NCBI GenBank assembly: GCA_014359685.1 | Contig: JACIYY010000237.1 | Span: forward strand, 1 to 11,907 | Source of the DNA: Porphyrobacter sp. | Lineage (GTDB): Bacteria > Pseudomonadota > Alphaproteobacteria > Sphingomonadales > Sphingomonadaceae | Length of the DNA stretch: 11,907 nt | Reading direction: 5' to 3' | In this document: in pieces, positions 5,989 through 11,907 of the stretch | Layout: every line of letters begins with the position of its first letter | Numbering within the stretch: position 1 is the stretch's first letter | Made by a program: the position numbers and the translations under genes | The notes under the pieces: generated by a model | What the model was told of the DNA's origin: nothing | The model's input: the letters and a program-made list of their open reading frames with translations, nothing else | The model's database searches: none

Positions 5989-7841
5989 GCGGCGGTGGCA
6001 AGCGAGCGCCTGGCGTGGATCAGCAGCGCGGCGAGAGCGGCGGGCGTGACCCCCCGGACCCGGCCGGCCGCCGCCAGAGTCTCCGGCGCGGCGGCGGTCA
6101 GCCGTTCGACCATTTCGGTCGAGAGGCCGGGGACCTCACGATAGGGGAACCCCCGGCCCAGCGGCACCGCTTCGCTGGCGCGCAGGTCGCGCAATTCGTG
6201 GTCCTGCCGCGCCAGATAGGGCGCGTAGGCACAATCTTCTGCCATTTCGCTGGCAACCTCGCTGTCGCAATCGAGCGCCGGGTCGAGCCACGGGCGCAAG
6301 CCGGCAAGCGCCACCTGCTCGAACCGCAGCCACTCGGCGAGGCTTTGCCGCCCGGCATCATGCCGCACCGGCACGCCCGCATCGGCCAGCGCCGCCGCCG
6401 CCACCGGCCGTGCGAGCGCCACCTGCCAGCGCGCCCGCTCCTCCTCACGCGCGGCGAACCACGCTGCCCGCTCGGCGCCGACGCAGCCCGAGGCCAGCGC
6501 CAGCGGAGTCAGCCGGGTGGCGGCGTTGTTGGCGCGCAGGCGCAGCCGGTATTCGGCGCGTGCGGTGAGCATCCGATACGGCTCGGTCACGCCGTGCAGG
6601 GTCAGATCCTCGACCATCACCGCCAGATAGCTGTTGCTGCGCTCGATCGCCGGGGCCGGACGCCCGAGGAGCTGCGCAGCGGCGCACAGGCCGGCAAGCA
6701 GGCCCTGCGCGGCGGCCTCCTCGTAGCCGGTCGTGCCGTTGATCTGCCCCGCGCAATAGAGGCCGGGCAGCGCCTGCACCTGAAGATCGCCGCCGAGCGC
6801 GCGCGGGTCGATATGGTCGTATTCGACCGCATAGCCGGGCACCACCATCTCGGCCCGCTCCAGCCCCTCCATCGTGCGGAGCATGGCCAGCTGGACCTCG
6901 GCGGGTAGCGACGTGCTGATGCCGTTGGGGTAGACCAGCGGCGTGTCGAGCCCCTCGGGTTCGAGGAACACCTGATGGCCGTCGCGGTCGCCGAAGCGGT
7001 CGACCTTGTCTTCGATCGAGGGACAATAGCGTGGCCCCTGCGCTCCGATCGCACCGGAGAACAGCGGCGAGCGATGGAGATTGGCGCGGATCACCTCATG
7101 GCTGCGCGCATTGGTGCGGGTGATCGCGCAGGCGAGCTGCGGGTTGGCGCGCCGCCGGGTGAGGGGCGAAAGCGTCCAGGGATCGCGGTCGGAGGGCTGG
7201 ACTGCCAGCCGCGCCCAGTTGATGGTGCGGCCATCGAGGCGGGGCGGGGTTCCGGTCTTGAGCCGCGCCATCGGCAGCGCCGCCTCGCGCAGCTGTGCGG
7301 CGAGGCGGGAGGCAGCGGGTTCGGCGATCCGCCCGCCGGTGACGCGCTCCTCCCCGCGGAACAATGTCCCGCCGAGGAAGGTCCCCGTGCACAGGATCAC
7401 CGCCTGCGCGGCAATCCTGCCGCCGCCGGCCAGTTCGATGCCGGTGACGCGGCCGCTCTCCACCACCAGCGCGGCGACCTCCCCCTCGATCAGCGTTAAA
7501 GCGGGTTCTGCCGCCAGCATCCGCTGGATGGCGGCGCGAAACAGGTTGCGGTCGGCCTGGACGCGCGGACCCCACACCGCGCTGCCCTTGGAGCGGTTGA
7601 GCATCCGGTAGTGGATTGCAGCTGCATCGGCCGCGCGGGCGATCAGCCCGTCGAAGGCATCGACCTCACGCACCAGATGCCCTTTGCCGAGCCCGCCAAT
7701 GGCCGGGTTGCAGCTCATCGCGCCGATCATGGCAAGATCGAAGCTGACCAGAGCGGTGCGCGCACCCATCCGCGCGGCGGCGGCGGCCGCTTCGCAGCCG
7801 GCGTGCCCGCCGCCCACCACCACGATGTCGAAGAGGTTCAT
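5985..7841 (-). CDS. mnmG: tRNA uridine-5-carboxymethylaminomethyl modification enzyme MnmG (GidA)
   Basis: 618 residues, full length. MnmG is the FAD- and NADH-dependent partner of MnmE that installs the cmnm5 or nm5 group on U34 of certain tRNAs. Seen: the dinucleotide fold [20 protein letters not shown] (7-26), [20 protein letters not shown] (42-61), the [12 protein letters not shown] region with its conserved cysteine, [16 protein letters not shown], and [13 protein letters not shown] near the C-terminal part. Start: [11 protein letters not shown] at 7841 places the FAD motif where the family has it. An in-frame ATG at 7853 would add MSRV and cannot be excluded. The open frame reaches 7940 but would then run through parS and into mnmE. 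No strong Shine-Dalgarno precedes either ATG. Its stop overlaps the rsmG start. Confidence 0.96.
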   Translation of the reverse strand: MNLFDIVVVGGGHAGCEAAAAAARMGARTALVSFDLAMIGAMSCNPAIGGLGKGHLVREVDAFDGLIARAADAAAIHYRMLNRSKGSAVWGPRVQADRNLFRAAIQRMLAAEPALTLIEGEVAALVVESGRVTGIELAGGGRIAAQAVILCTGTFLGGTLFRGEERVTGGRIAEPAASRLAAQLREAALPMARLKTGTPPRLDGRTINWARLAVQPSDRDPWTLSPLTRRRANPQLACAITRTNARSHEVIRANLHRSPLFSGAIGAQGPRYCPSIEDKVDRFGDRDGHQVFLEPEGLDTPLVYPNGISTSLPAEVQLAMLRTMEGLERAEMVVPGYAVEYDHIDPRALGGDLQVQALPGLYCAGQINGTTGYEEAAAQGLLAGLCAAAQLLGRPAPAIERSNSYLAVMVEDLTLHGVTEPYRMLTARAEYRLRLRANNAATRLTPLALASGCVGAERAAWFAAREEERARWQVALARPVAAAALADAGVPVRHDAGRQSLAEWLRFEQVALAGLRPWLDPALDCDSEVASEMAEDCAYAPYLARQDHELRDLRASEAVPLGRGFPYREVPGLSTEMVERLTAAAPETLAAAGRVRGVTPAALAALLIHARRSLATAA

Positions 7842-7880
7842 AACGCGGCTCATAATGCCCGCCGCCGCCAGGGTCAAAAG

Positions 7881-7896
7881 TGTTCCACGTGAAACA
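7881..7896. promoter_or_regulatory. parS: parS site 3, between mnmE and mnmG
   Basis: TGTTCCACGTGAAACA on the plus strand, identical to site 1. It directly abuts the mnmE stop codon (7897-7899) and lies in the short mnmE-mnmG spacer, about 2.1 kb from site 2. Confidence 0.93.
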
Positions 7897-9171
7897 TCAC
7901 TTGCCGATACAGAAGCGCGCGAACAGGGCGTCGAGCACATCCTCGGTCCCGGCGCGTCCGGTGATCCGGTCGAAGGCTCCGCGCGCTTGGCGCAGGTGTT
8001 CGGCCACGATCAAGGAATCGCCCGCCGTTGCCGCTTCGCTCAGCGCCTGCGCTGCGAGGGCGACCCATTCCCTCTGGTGCGCCGAAAGGGCAGCCTGTCC
8101 GGGCCGGGGCATCGCTTGTGCCGCGTGATCGATCAGATCCTGGCGCAGCGCCTCCATCCCCTCCCCGGTCAAAGCCGAGACGACGCGGCGCGGGTTGCGC
8201 TTGACCGCACGGTCGGTTCGGTCGCAGCGGGCGTCAATCTCCCAGCAGCCCTGCGGCCCCTCGCCTTCCGGCCCCAGCCACAGGACGAGGTCGGCGCCGC
8301 CGATGGCAGTGCGGGCGCGGGCGATGCCGAGTTGCTCGACCGGATCGGCCGCTTCGTCGCGCAGGCCGGCCATGTCCACGAACAGGAACGGAATTCCGCC
8401 GAGCGCCACCGGCCGGGTCAGCACGTCGCGGGTGGTGCCCGCCAGCGGCGCGGTGATTGCGGCCTCGCTTTCGACCAAGGCGTTGAAAAGCGTCGACTTT
8501 CCAGCGTTCGGCGGGCCGGCTAGGGCGACCCGGAAGCCGTCGCGCAGCAATTCGGCCGAGGGGCTGGCGAGCGCCGCCTCGCATTCCCGCGCCAGCGCCG
8601 CGCAATCTTCCGCGAAGGCCGCCGGCAGCCCGGCAATCCCGTCCTCGTCATCGAAATCGAGCACTGCCTCGACTGAAGCGGACAGGGCAAGAAGGCGCCC
8701 AGCCCAAGCCTCGACCCGGCGCGACAAGGCCCCGCCCGCCATCTCCAATGCCGCCCGGCGCTGCCACTCGGTCTCCGCGGCGAGCAGGTCGGCGAGCCCC
8801 TCCGCTTCCGCCAGGTCGATGCGGCCATTGGCAAAAGCGCGGCGGGTGAATTCGCCCGGCTCCGCGCGGCGCAGACCGGGGCGGGCGGCCAGTGCCCGTT
8901 CCACCGCCGCGACCACCGCCCGCCCGCCATGGAGGTGGAGCTCGGCCAGATCCTCGCCCGTGACGGTCGCCGGGCCGGGAAACCACAGCACCAGCGCCCG
9001 GTCGAGCAGCGCGCCGCCGCTTGCGCGCAACGGGGCCAGCGTGGCCCGGCGGGAGGGCGGGAGGCGGCCAGCAAGGGCCGCCAGCGCGTCGCCGGCCTGC
9101 GGGCCGCTGATCCGGACGATGGCGATGGCGGCGGGCGGCGACCCGCTCGACAGCGCGAAGATGGTGTCCAT
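7897..9171 (-). CDS. mnmE: tRNA modification GTPase MnmE (TrmE)
   Basis: 424 residues, slightly shorter than E. coli MnmE. It works with MnmG, encoded next downstream, to modify U34 of tRNA. The N-terminal formyl-THF-binding domain starts [10 protein letters not shown] and has [13 protein letters not shown] (71-83) and [26 protein letters not shown] (104-129). The inserted GTPase domain has G1 GPPNAGKST (219-227, with the potassium-linked Asn222), GTTRD (245-249, G2) and DMAGLRD (266-272, G3). The normal G4 NKxD appears degenerate, as ARCD near 314-317. The C-terminus is CIGK, with the conserved cysteine (Cys421) required for modification. Start 9171 matches the conserved N-terminus; the frame stays open to 9483, but that part overlaps the next gene and is not MnmE-like. 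Confidence 0.95.
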   Translation of the reverse strand: MDTIFALSSGSPPAAIAIVRISGPQAGDALAALAGRLPPSRRATLAPLRASGGALLDRALVLWFPGPATVTGEDLAELHLHGGRAVVAAVERALAARPGLRRAEPGEFTRRAFANGRIDLAEAEGLADLLAAETEWQRRAALEMAGGALSRRVEAWAGRLLALSASVEAVLDFDDEDGIAGLPAAFAEDCAALARECEAALASPSAELLRDGFRVALAGPPNAGKSTLFNALVESEAAITAPLAGTTRDVLTRPVALGGIPFLFVDMAGLRDEAADPVEQLGIARARTAIGGADLVLWLGPEGEGPQGCWEIDARCDRTDRAVKRNPRRVVSALTGEGMEALRQDLIDHAAQAMPRPGQAALSAHQREWVALAAQALSEAATAGDSLIVAEHLRQARGAFDRITGRAGTEDVLDALFARFCIGK

Positions 9172-9188
9172 ACCGCCCGGCGGCGCGA

Positions 9189-9458
9189 TCAGCCTCCGGA
9201 CCCGCCGCCGTGCGATCCGTCGCCCGGGTCCAGCGTCTGGCGGGTGTTGTCGAGGAAGGTCTGGAACATCTTGAGGCCGAACTGGCCCATCGGCGCGAAC
9301 TGCCGCACATAGGTTTCCAGCTGCTCGACGCTGGTGACGCCCTGCATCGCCCTGGTCACCTGATCGATATAGGCGTTGTTGACCCGCTCCACGTCCGGCA
9401 GGCCCATGAACCGGCGCGCCTCGTCGGGCGTGCAATCGACTTCCATGGTCACTTTCAT
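9189..9458 (-). CDS. Small conserved protein of DUF6489 type
   Basis: 89 residues starting MKVTMEVDCTPDEARRFMGL, a start typical of a short alphaproteobacterial family of unknown function (DUF6489) that I recognise from this locus. The middle reads as helices (VERVNNAYIDQVTRAMQGV, then VEQLETYVRQFAPMGQFGL). The C-terminus ends in a flexible Gly-rich tail, DGSHGGGSGG. It has no signal peptide, no membrane segment, and one cysteine (Cys9). It sits 17 bases upstream of mnmE in the same direction, so cotranscription is likely. Start 9458 is chosen because homology begins there; a purine-rich AGGAACGAGAG lies upstream. The frame is open to 9620 but that extension looks like noise. No function is assigned. 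Confidence 0.8.
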   Translation of the reverse strand: MKVTMEVDCTPDEARRFMGLPDVERVNNAYIDQVTRAMQGVTSVEQLETYVRQFAPMGQFGLKMFQTFLDNTRQTLDPGDGSHGGGSGG

Positions 9459-9513
9459 CGCGGCATCTCTCGTTCCTGCGCACCGGGACCGGCCCGGCAC
9501 AGTCCGGAAAGCA

Positions 9514-9542
9514 AGCGTGTCATTGAAATCGCACGAGTGCAA
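9514..9542 (-). promoter_or_regulatory. Possible promoter of the DUF6489-mnmE-mnmG-rsmG-parAB run
   Basis: TTGCAC as -35 (9537-9542) and a poor -10 CACGCT (9514-9519) with a 17-base spacer, 56 bases before the start at 9458. The -10 match is weak. The location is right, since this gap is the only sizeable one upstream of the run. Confidence 0.25.
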
Positions 9543-9554
9543 GGGCCCCGGTGG

Positions 9555-9583
9555 CGGCGGGGCGCCTGTCATGGCCCCCGCCG
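9555..9583 (-). terminator. Hairpin after rho, possible terminator
   Basis: CGGCGGGG (9555-9562) pairs with CCCCGCCG (9576-9583): 8 base pairs, 13-base loop, about 50 bases past the rho stop. No T-tract follows on the minus strand, so intrinsic termination is doubtful. The rest of the 9459-9632 gap holds no gene that I can support. Confidence 0.3.
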
Positions 9584-9632
9584 GCGCCATCGCCGCGCGA
9601 CCCGTGCCCGCTCGCCACAAGGAAGGCGGGAT

Positions 9633-10889
9633 CTACTGGTTCATCGTCGCGAAGAAATCGACGTTCGACTTGGAATCCTTCATCTTGTCGAGGAGGAATT
9701 CCATCGAATCGATGGTCCCCATCTGCATCAGGATCCGGCGCAGCACCCACATCTTCGAGAGCTGATCCTTGGGGACCAGAAGCTCTTCCTTGCGGGTGCC
9801 GGACTTGCCCACGTCGAGCGCGGGGAAGATGCGCTTGTCGGCGACCTTGCGGTCGAGCACGATCTCCGAATTGCCGGTGCCCTTGAACTCCTCGAAGATC
9901 ACCTCGTCCATCCGGCTGCCGGTGTCGATCAGGGCGGTGGCGATGATCGACAGCGATCCCCCCTCCTCGATATTGCGCGCCGCGCCGAAGAACCGCTTGG
10001 GCCGTTGCAGCGCATTGGCATCGACACCGCCGGTCAGCACCTTGCCCGAGGACGGGACCACGGTGTTGTAGGCCCGGCCGAGGCGGGTGATCGAATCGAG
10101 CAGGATGACCACGTCGCGCTTGTGTTCGACCAGCCGCTTGGCCTTTTCGATCACCATCTCGGCCACCTGGACGTGGCGGCTGGCGGGCTCGTCGAAGGTC
10201 GAGGAGATGACCTCGCCCTTCACCGAACGCTGCATGTCGGTGACCTCCTCGGGCCGCTCGTCGACCAGCAGCACGATCAGGAACACTTCGGGATGGTTGT
10301 CGGTGATCGCCTTGGCCATGTTCTGCAGCAGCACCGTCTTGCCGGTGCGCGGCGGGGCGACGATCAGCGCGCGCTGGCCCTTGCCCTGCGGGCTGATCAG
10401 GTCGATCACCCGCGCCGACTTGTCCTTGACCGTGGGATCGACCGTATCGAGCACCAGCCGCTCTTCGGGATAGAGCGGGGTCAGATTGTCGAAATTGGTG
10501 CGGTGGCGCACCGCGTCGGGATCGTCGTAATTGACCTTGAGGAGCTTGGTCAGGGCAAAATAGCGCTCCCCGTCGCGGGGTGCGCGAATCTCGCCTTCCA
10601 CCGTGTCGCCGGTGCGCAGGCCCATCTTGCGGACCTGGTTGGGCGAGACGTAGATGTCGTCGGGTCCGGCCAGATAATTGGCCTCCGGGCTGCGCAGGAA
10701 GCCGAAGCCGTCCTGAAGCACCTCGATTGTGCCGATGCCGAGAATCTCCTCGCCCTCTTCCGCGACCTCTTTCAGGATCGCGAACATCAGGTCCTGGCGG
10801 CGCATGGTGGAGGCGCCCTCGACGCCCAGCTCCTCGGCCATCGAGACCAGCTCGGCCGGGGTGCGTTTCTTGAGTTCCTTGAGATGCAT
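9633..10889 (-). CDS. rho: Transcription termination factor Rho
   Basis: 418 residues, essentially the E. coli length with no large insertion. Rho is a hexameric RNA-dependent ATPase that ends untranslated or rut-containing transcripts. N-terminal domain [20 protein letters not shown] (1-20). The RNA-binding cold-shock-like domain has the RNP-type motif DGFGFLRS (60-67). Walker A APPRTGKT (178-185), Walker [12 protein letters not shown] (260-270), Q-loop [11 protein letters not shown] (284-294), and R-loop region [12 protein letters not shown] (360-371). ATG 10889 gives the normal N-terminus, although no good Shine-Dalgarno precedes it. It is preceded by a ~110-base C-rich leader and a sigma70-type promoter, suggesting its own transcription unit and possible autoregulation. 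Confidence 0.98.
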   Translation of the reverse strand: MHLKELKKRTPAELVSMAEELGVEGASTMRRQDLMFAILKEVAEEGEEILGIGTIEVLQDGFGFLRSPEANYLAGPDDIYVSPNQVRKMGLRTGDTVEGEIRAPRDGERYFALTKLLKVNYDDPDAVRHRTNFDNLTPLYPEERLVLDTVDPTVKDKSARVIDLISPQGKGQRALIVAPPRTGKTVLLQNMAKAITDNHPEVFLIVLLVDERPEEVTDMQRSVKGEVISSTFDEPASRHVQVAEMVIEKAKRLVEHKRDVVILLDSITRLGRAYNTVVPSSGKVLTGGVDANALQRPKRFFGAARNIEEGGSLSIIATALIDTGSRMDEVIFEEFKGTGNSEIVLDRKVADKRIFPALDVGKSGTRKEELLVPKDQLSKMWVLRRILMQMGTIDSMEFLLDKMKDSKSNVDFFATMNQ

Positions 10890-10900
10890 GGATGACGTCC

Positions 10901-10963
10901 GGTGGGGCCCGCCGGGTGGGGCCGGATGGAGGAGCCGGTGGGTCGATGGGCTTGGGGAAAGCA
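10901..10963 (-). promoter_or_regulatory. C-rich, G-poor rho leader (rut-like)
   Basis: On the rho-coding strand these 63 bases contain 35 C and 12 G, with many pyrimidine-C steps. That is the composition Rho loads on. It sits between the predicted promoter and the rho start. Autoregulation of rho by attenuation in its leader is established in E. coli; that this leader works the same way is inference. Confidence 0.45.
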
Positions 10964-11005
10964 GACCCGGCCGCGCGAATGGCGACCTGTGCCGGTTAGG
11001 CCGCT

Positions 11006-11034
11006 GAAATATGGCCTGCGGGCGCCCGCGTCAA
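11006..11034 (-). promoter_or_regulatory. rho: Predicted rho promoter
   Basis: TTGACG (-35, 11029-11034) and TATTTC (-10, 11006-11011) on the minus strand with exactly 17 bases between. The -35 matches 5 of 6 consensus bases and the -10 matches 3 of 6. Transcription would begin near 10999, giving a leader of about 110 bases. The -35 is half of a 12-base palindrome (11029-11040), and the spacer carries another one (11018-11029). Confidence 0.55.
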
Positions 11035-11055
11035 TTGACGATTTTCGTCGCCCGG

Positions 11056-11095
11056 AAAACAGACCGTGCTGGCCGGCATCCGGCACGGGCCGGTC
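11056..11095 (-). terminator. Probable hemJ terminator
   Basis: On the minus strand a nested hairpin forms right at the hemJ stop. GACC (11092-11095) pairs with GGTC (11062-11065), GTGC (11083-11086) with GCAC (11066-11069), and a CGG/CCG pairing lies inside. TG and four T residues (11056-11059) follow. Stem pairing is interrupted by a bulge, so the strength is uncertain. Confidence 0.4.
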
Positions 11096-11537
11096 AGAAC
11101 GGCTTGACCACCACCAGCACCACGATCAGCGCCGCCGCCACGCCCGGCACCTCGTTCAGCAGGCGCAGGGTCCGCCCGGCCAGCGGCCGTTCGCCGCGCG
11201 CCAGCTTCCTCGCATAGCCGGCCAGATAGCCGTGATACCCGCTCAGCACCAGCACCAGCAGCAGCTTGGCGTGCAGCCATCCCTGGGTGAAGGCCCCGGT
11301 CGAGACCGCCAGCGCGAGGCCCAGCAGCCACACCACGATCATCGACGGGTTGAGGATGATCCGCAGCAGCTTGCGCTCGCGATCGACCCACAGCGCCTGG
11401 TCGGGCGAATCGGGGGCACTTTCCTGATGATAGACGAACAGCCGCGGCAGCATGAACAGGCCCGCCATCCAGAAGATGACGAAGATGACGTGGCCGGCCT
11501 TCAGCCAGTAATAGGTCATCGCCAGCACATCCTGCAT
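11094..11537 (-). CDS. hemJ: HemJ-type protoporphyrinogen IX oxidase
   Basis: 147 residues, an integral membrane protein with about four hydrophobic segments (near 8-30, 60-80, 88-108, 130-145). HemJ oxidises protoporphyrinogen IX to protoporphyrin IX, the next-to-last step of heme synthesis, in bacteria lacking HemG/HemY. Seen: YYWLKAGHVIFVIFWMAGLF (9-28), with the conserved His16 that binds heme, PRLFVYH (31-37) and GWLHAKLLLVLVLSGYHGYL (86-105) with the conserved Lys91. ATG 11537 is preferred over the internal ATG at 11519 because AGGTAGG lies just upstream of the former. It sits 32 bases after hemE, so the two heme genes probably share an operon. Confidence 0.92.
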   Translation of the reverse strand: MQDVLAMTYYWLKAGHVIFVIFWMAGLFMLPRLFVYHQESAPDSPDQALWVDRERKLLRIILNPSMIVVWLLGLALAVSTGAFTQGWLHAKLLLVLVLSGYHGYLAGYARKLARGERPLAGRTLRLLNEVPGVAAALIVVLVVVKPF

Positions 11538-11542
11538 GATCG

Positions 11543-11549
11543 CCTACCT
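11543..11549 (-). promoter_or_regulatory. Ribosome binding site of hemJ
   Basis: AGGTAGG five bases upstream of ATG 11537 on the minus strand. It decides this start over the internal ATG at 11519. A small GC hairpin (CCGCC/GGCGG, within 11552-11567) lies between it and the hemE stop. Confidence 0.6.
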
Positions 11550-11569
11550 ACCGCCGCGCGGGCGGCGAG

Positions 11570-11827
11570 TCATCCCCCGCGCCCGTCCTCAGCCCGCACG
11601 GCTGCCAGCAGGCGATCGACATGGCCGATCGGCGTGTCCTTGTCGATCCCGTGGCCGAGGTTGAAAATATGCGGCCGGTCGGCGAAGGCCGCGCGGATCG
11701 CCCGCACCGCCGGCTCCAGCGCCGCGCTGCCCGATAGCAGCAGCATCGGGTCGAGATTGCCCTGCACGGGCATTCCGGCCGGCAGCGCCGCGGCCGCCCA
11801 CAGCGGGTCGATCGTCTCGTCGAGCAA
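11570..11827 (-). pseudogene. hemE: hemE (uroporphyrinogen decarboxylase), C-terminal fragment only
   Basis: The last ~85 codons of HemE, which converts uroporphyrinogen III to coproporphyrinogen III in the cytoplasm. Seen in order: LDETIDP at the left end of the fragment, then AGMPVQGNLDP (about 17-27), HIFNLGHG (about 53-60) and DTPIGHVDRLLAAVR (64-78), all characteristic of the C-terminal part of HemE. A full protein is about 340 residues, so roughly 255 N-terminal residues are missing. The frame does not run off the window: an in-frame TGA (11828-11830) precedes the first HemE-like codon, and composition changes abruptly there. Either the gene is truly broken by an insertion or the assembly is joined wrongly. 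The remaining codons show no decay. Confidence 0.85.
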
Positions 11828-11907
11828 TCATATTCTTATGCTAGTTTTTGTCAAGCTTGACCAAGTTAAGCCGGAGAGCTGATTGGGAGTTGCATAAGTT
11901 TTGTAGC
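11828..11907. other. AT-rich foreign segment abutting truncated hemE
   Basis: 80 bases with 32 G/C (40%), against 46 of 60 (77%) in 11761-11820. It contains a perfect 12-base palindrome GTCAAGCTTGAC (11850-11861) and the inverted pair CTTATGC (11835-11841) / GCATAAG (11892-11898). A similar AGTTTTTGT / AGTTTTGT pair also lies near both ends. A 14-codon frame from the ATG at 11838 resembles nothing I know. It could be the tip of an insertion sequence or other element, or sequence joined by assembly error. I cannot name a family, and no transposase is in view. Confidence 0.5.

Noticed and set aside
7842..7940. 33-residue N-terminal extension of mnmG
   Set aside because: It would be encoded by parS and the end of mnmE and lies ahead of the conserved FAD motif start. 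Only the 4-residue extension from 7853 remains possible.
9172..9483. N-terminal extension of mnmE
   Set aside because: It would run through the DUF6489-type gene in another frame; MnmE homology begins at MDTIFAL (9171).
9210..10895. 561-codon open frame on the plus strand opposite rho
   Set aside because: It is the antisense shadow of a clear full-length rho gene in GC-rich DNA; its translation is rich in His, Arg and Asp with no domain pattern.
10902..11882. 326-codon plus-strand frame over hemJ and hemE, ending in the AT-rich tail
   Set aside because: Shadow of two minus-strand heme genes; no family resemblance.
11838..11882. 14-codon frame in the AT-rich tail (MLVFVKLDQVKPES)
   Set aside because: Very short, no ribosome binding site, and it resembles no protein I recognise.
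1..11907. tRNA, rRNA, riboswitch or CRISPR features
   Set aside because: No tRNA-like cloverleaf, conserved rRNA segment, riboswitch core or regularly spaced repeats were seen; nearly all DNA is covered by protein genes.

Overview
The window looks like a chromosomal segment of a GC-rich alphaproteobacterium, most likely from the Sphingomonadales. The reasons are the gene order hemE-hemJ-rho-(DUF6489-type gene)-mnmE-mnmG-rsmG-parA-parB, the protein sequences themselves, and three copies of the chromosomal parS centromere. In many alphaproteobacteria this block lies near the replication origin, and in Caulobacter the origin adjoins hemE.

Left part (1-3485, plus strand): a tightly packed four-gene cluster that I read as a sulfane-sulfur/persulfide handling operon. 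It holds the C-terminal part of a DsbD-family membrane thiol reductase (cut by the window edge), an exported DsrE-like protein, a metallo-beta-lactamase persulfide dioxygenase-like protein fused to two rhodanese domains (CstB-like), and a small class I SAM-dependent methyltransferase. The first two genes overlap as ATGA, the third has a strong ribosome binding site, and the fourth overlaps the third by 8 bases. No promoter is visible; it must lie left of the window.

A 150-base convergent gap (3486-3635) separates this from the core block on the minus strand. Read from right to left the core block is: hemE (only the last ~85 codons), hemJ, a ~200-base gap with a probable hemJ terminator and rho promoter, rho with a C-rich leader, a 174-base gap, a small DUF6489-type gene, mnmE, mnmG, rsmG, parA and parB. 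From mnmG to parB each stop codon overlaps the next start as ATGA, so translation is probably coupled. MnmE and MnmG together modify wobble uridine in tRNAs, RsmG methylates 16S rRNA, and ParA/ParB segregate the chromosome. Two parS sites lie inside rsmG and one lies between mnmE and mnmG.

Right edge: the hemE reading frame stops being hemE at about 11827. It is followed by 80 bases with 40% G+C (32 of 80), against 77% in 11761-11820. This tail contains short palindromes and inverted repeats. It is either the end of an inserted element or an assembly junction. No RNA genes, CRISPR arrays or complete insertion sequences were seen.
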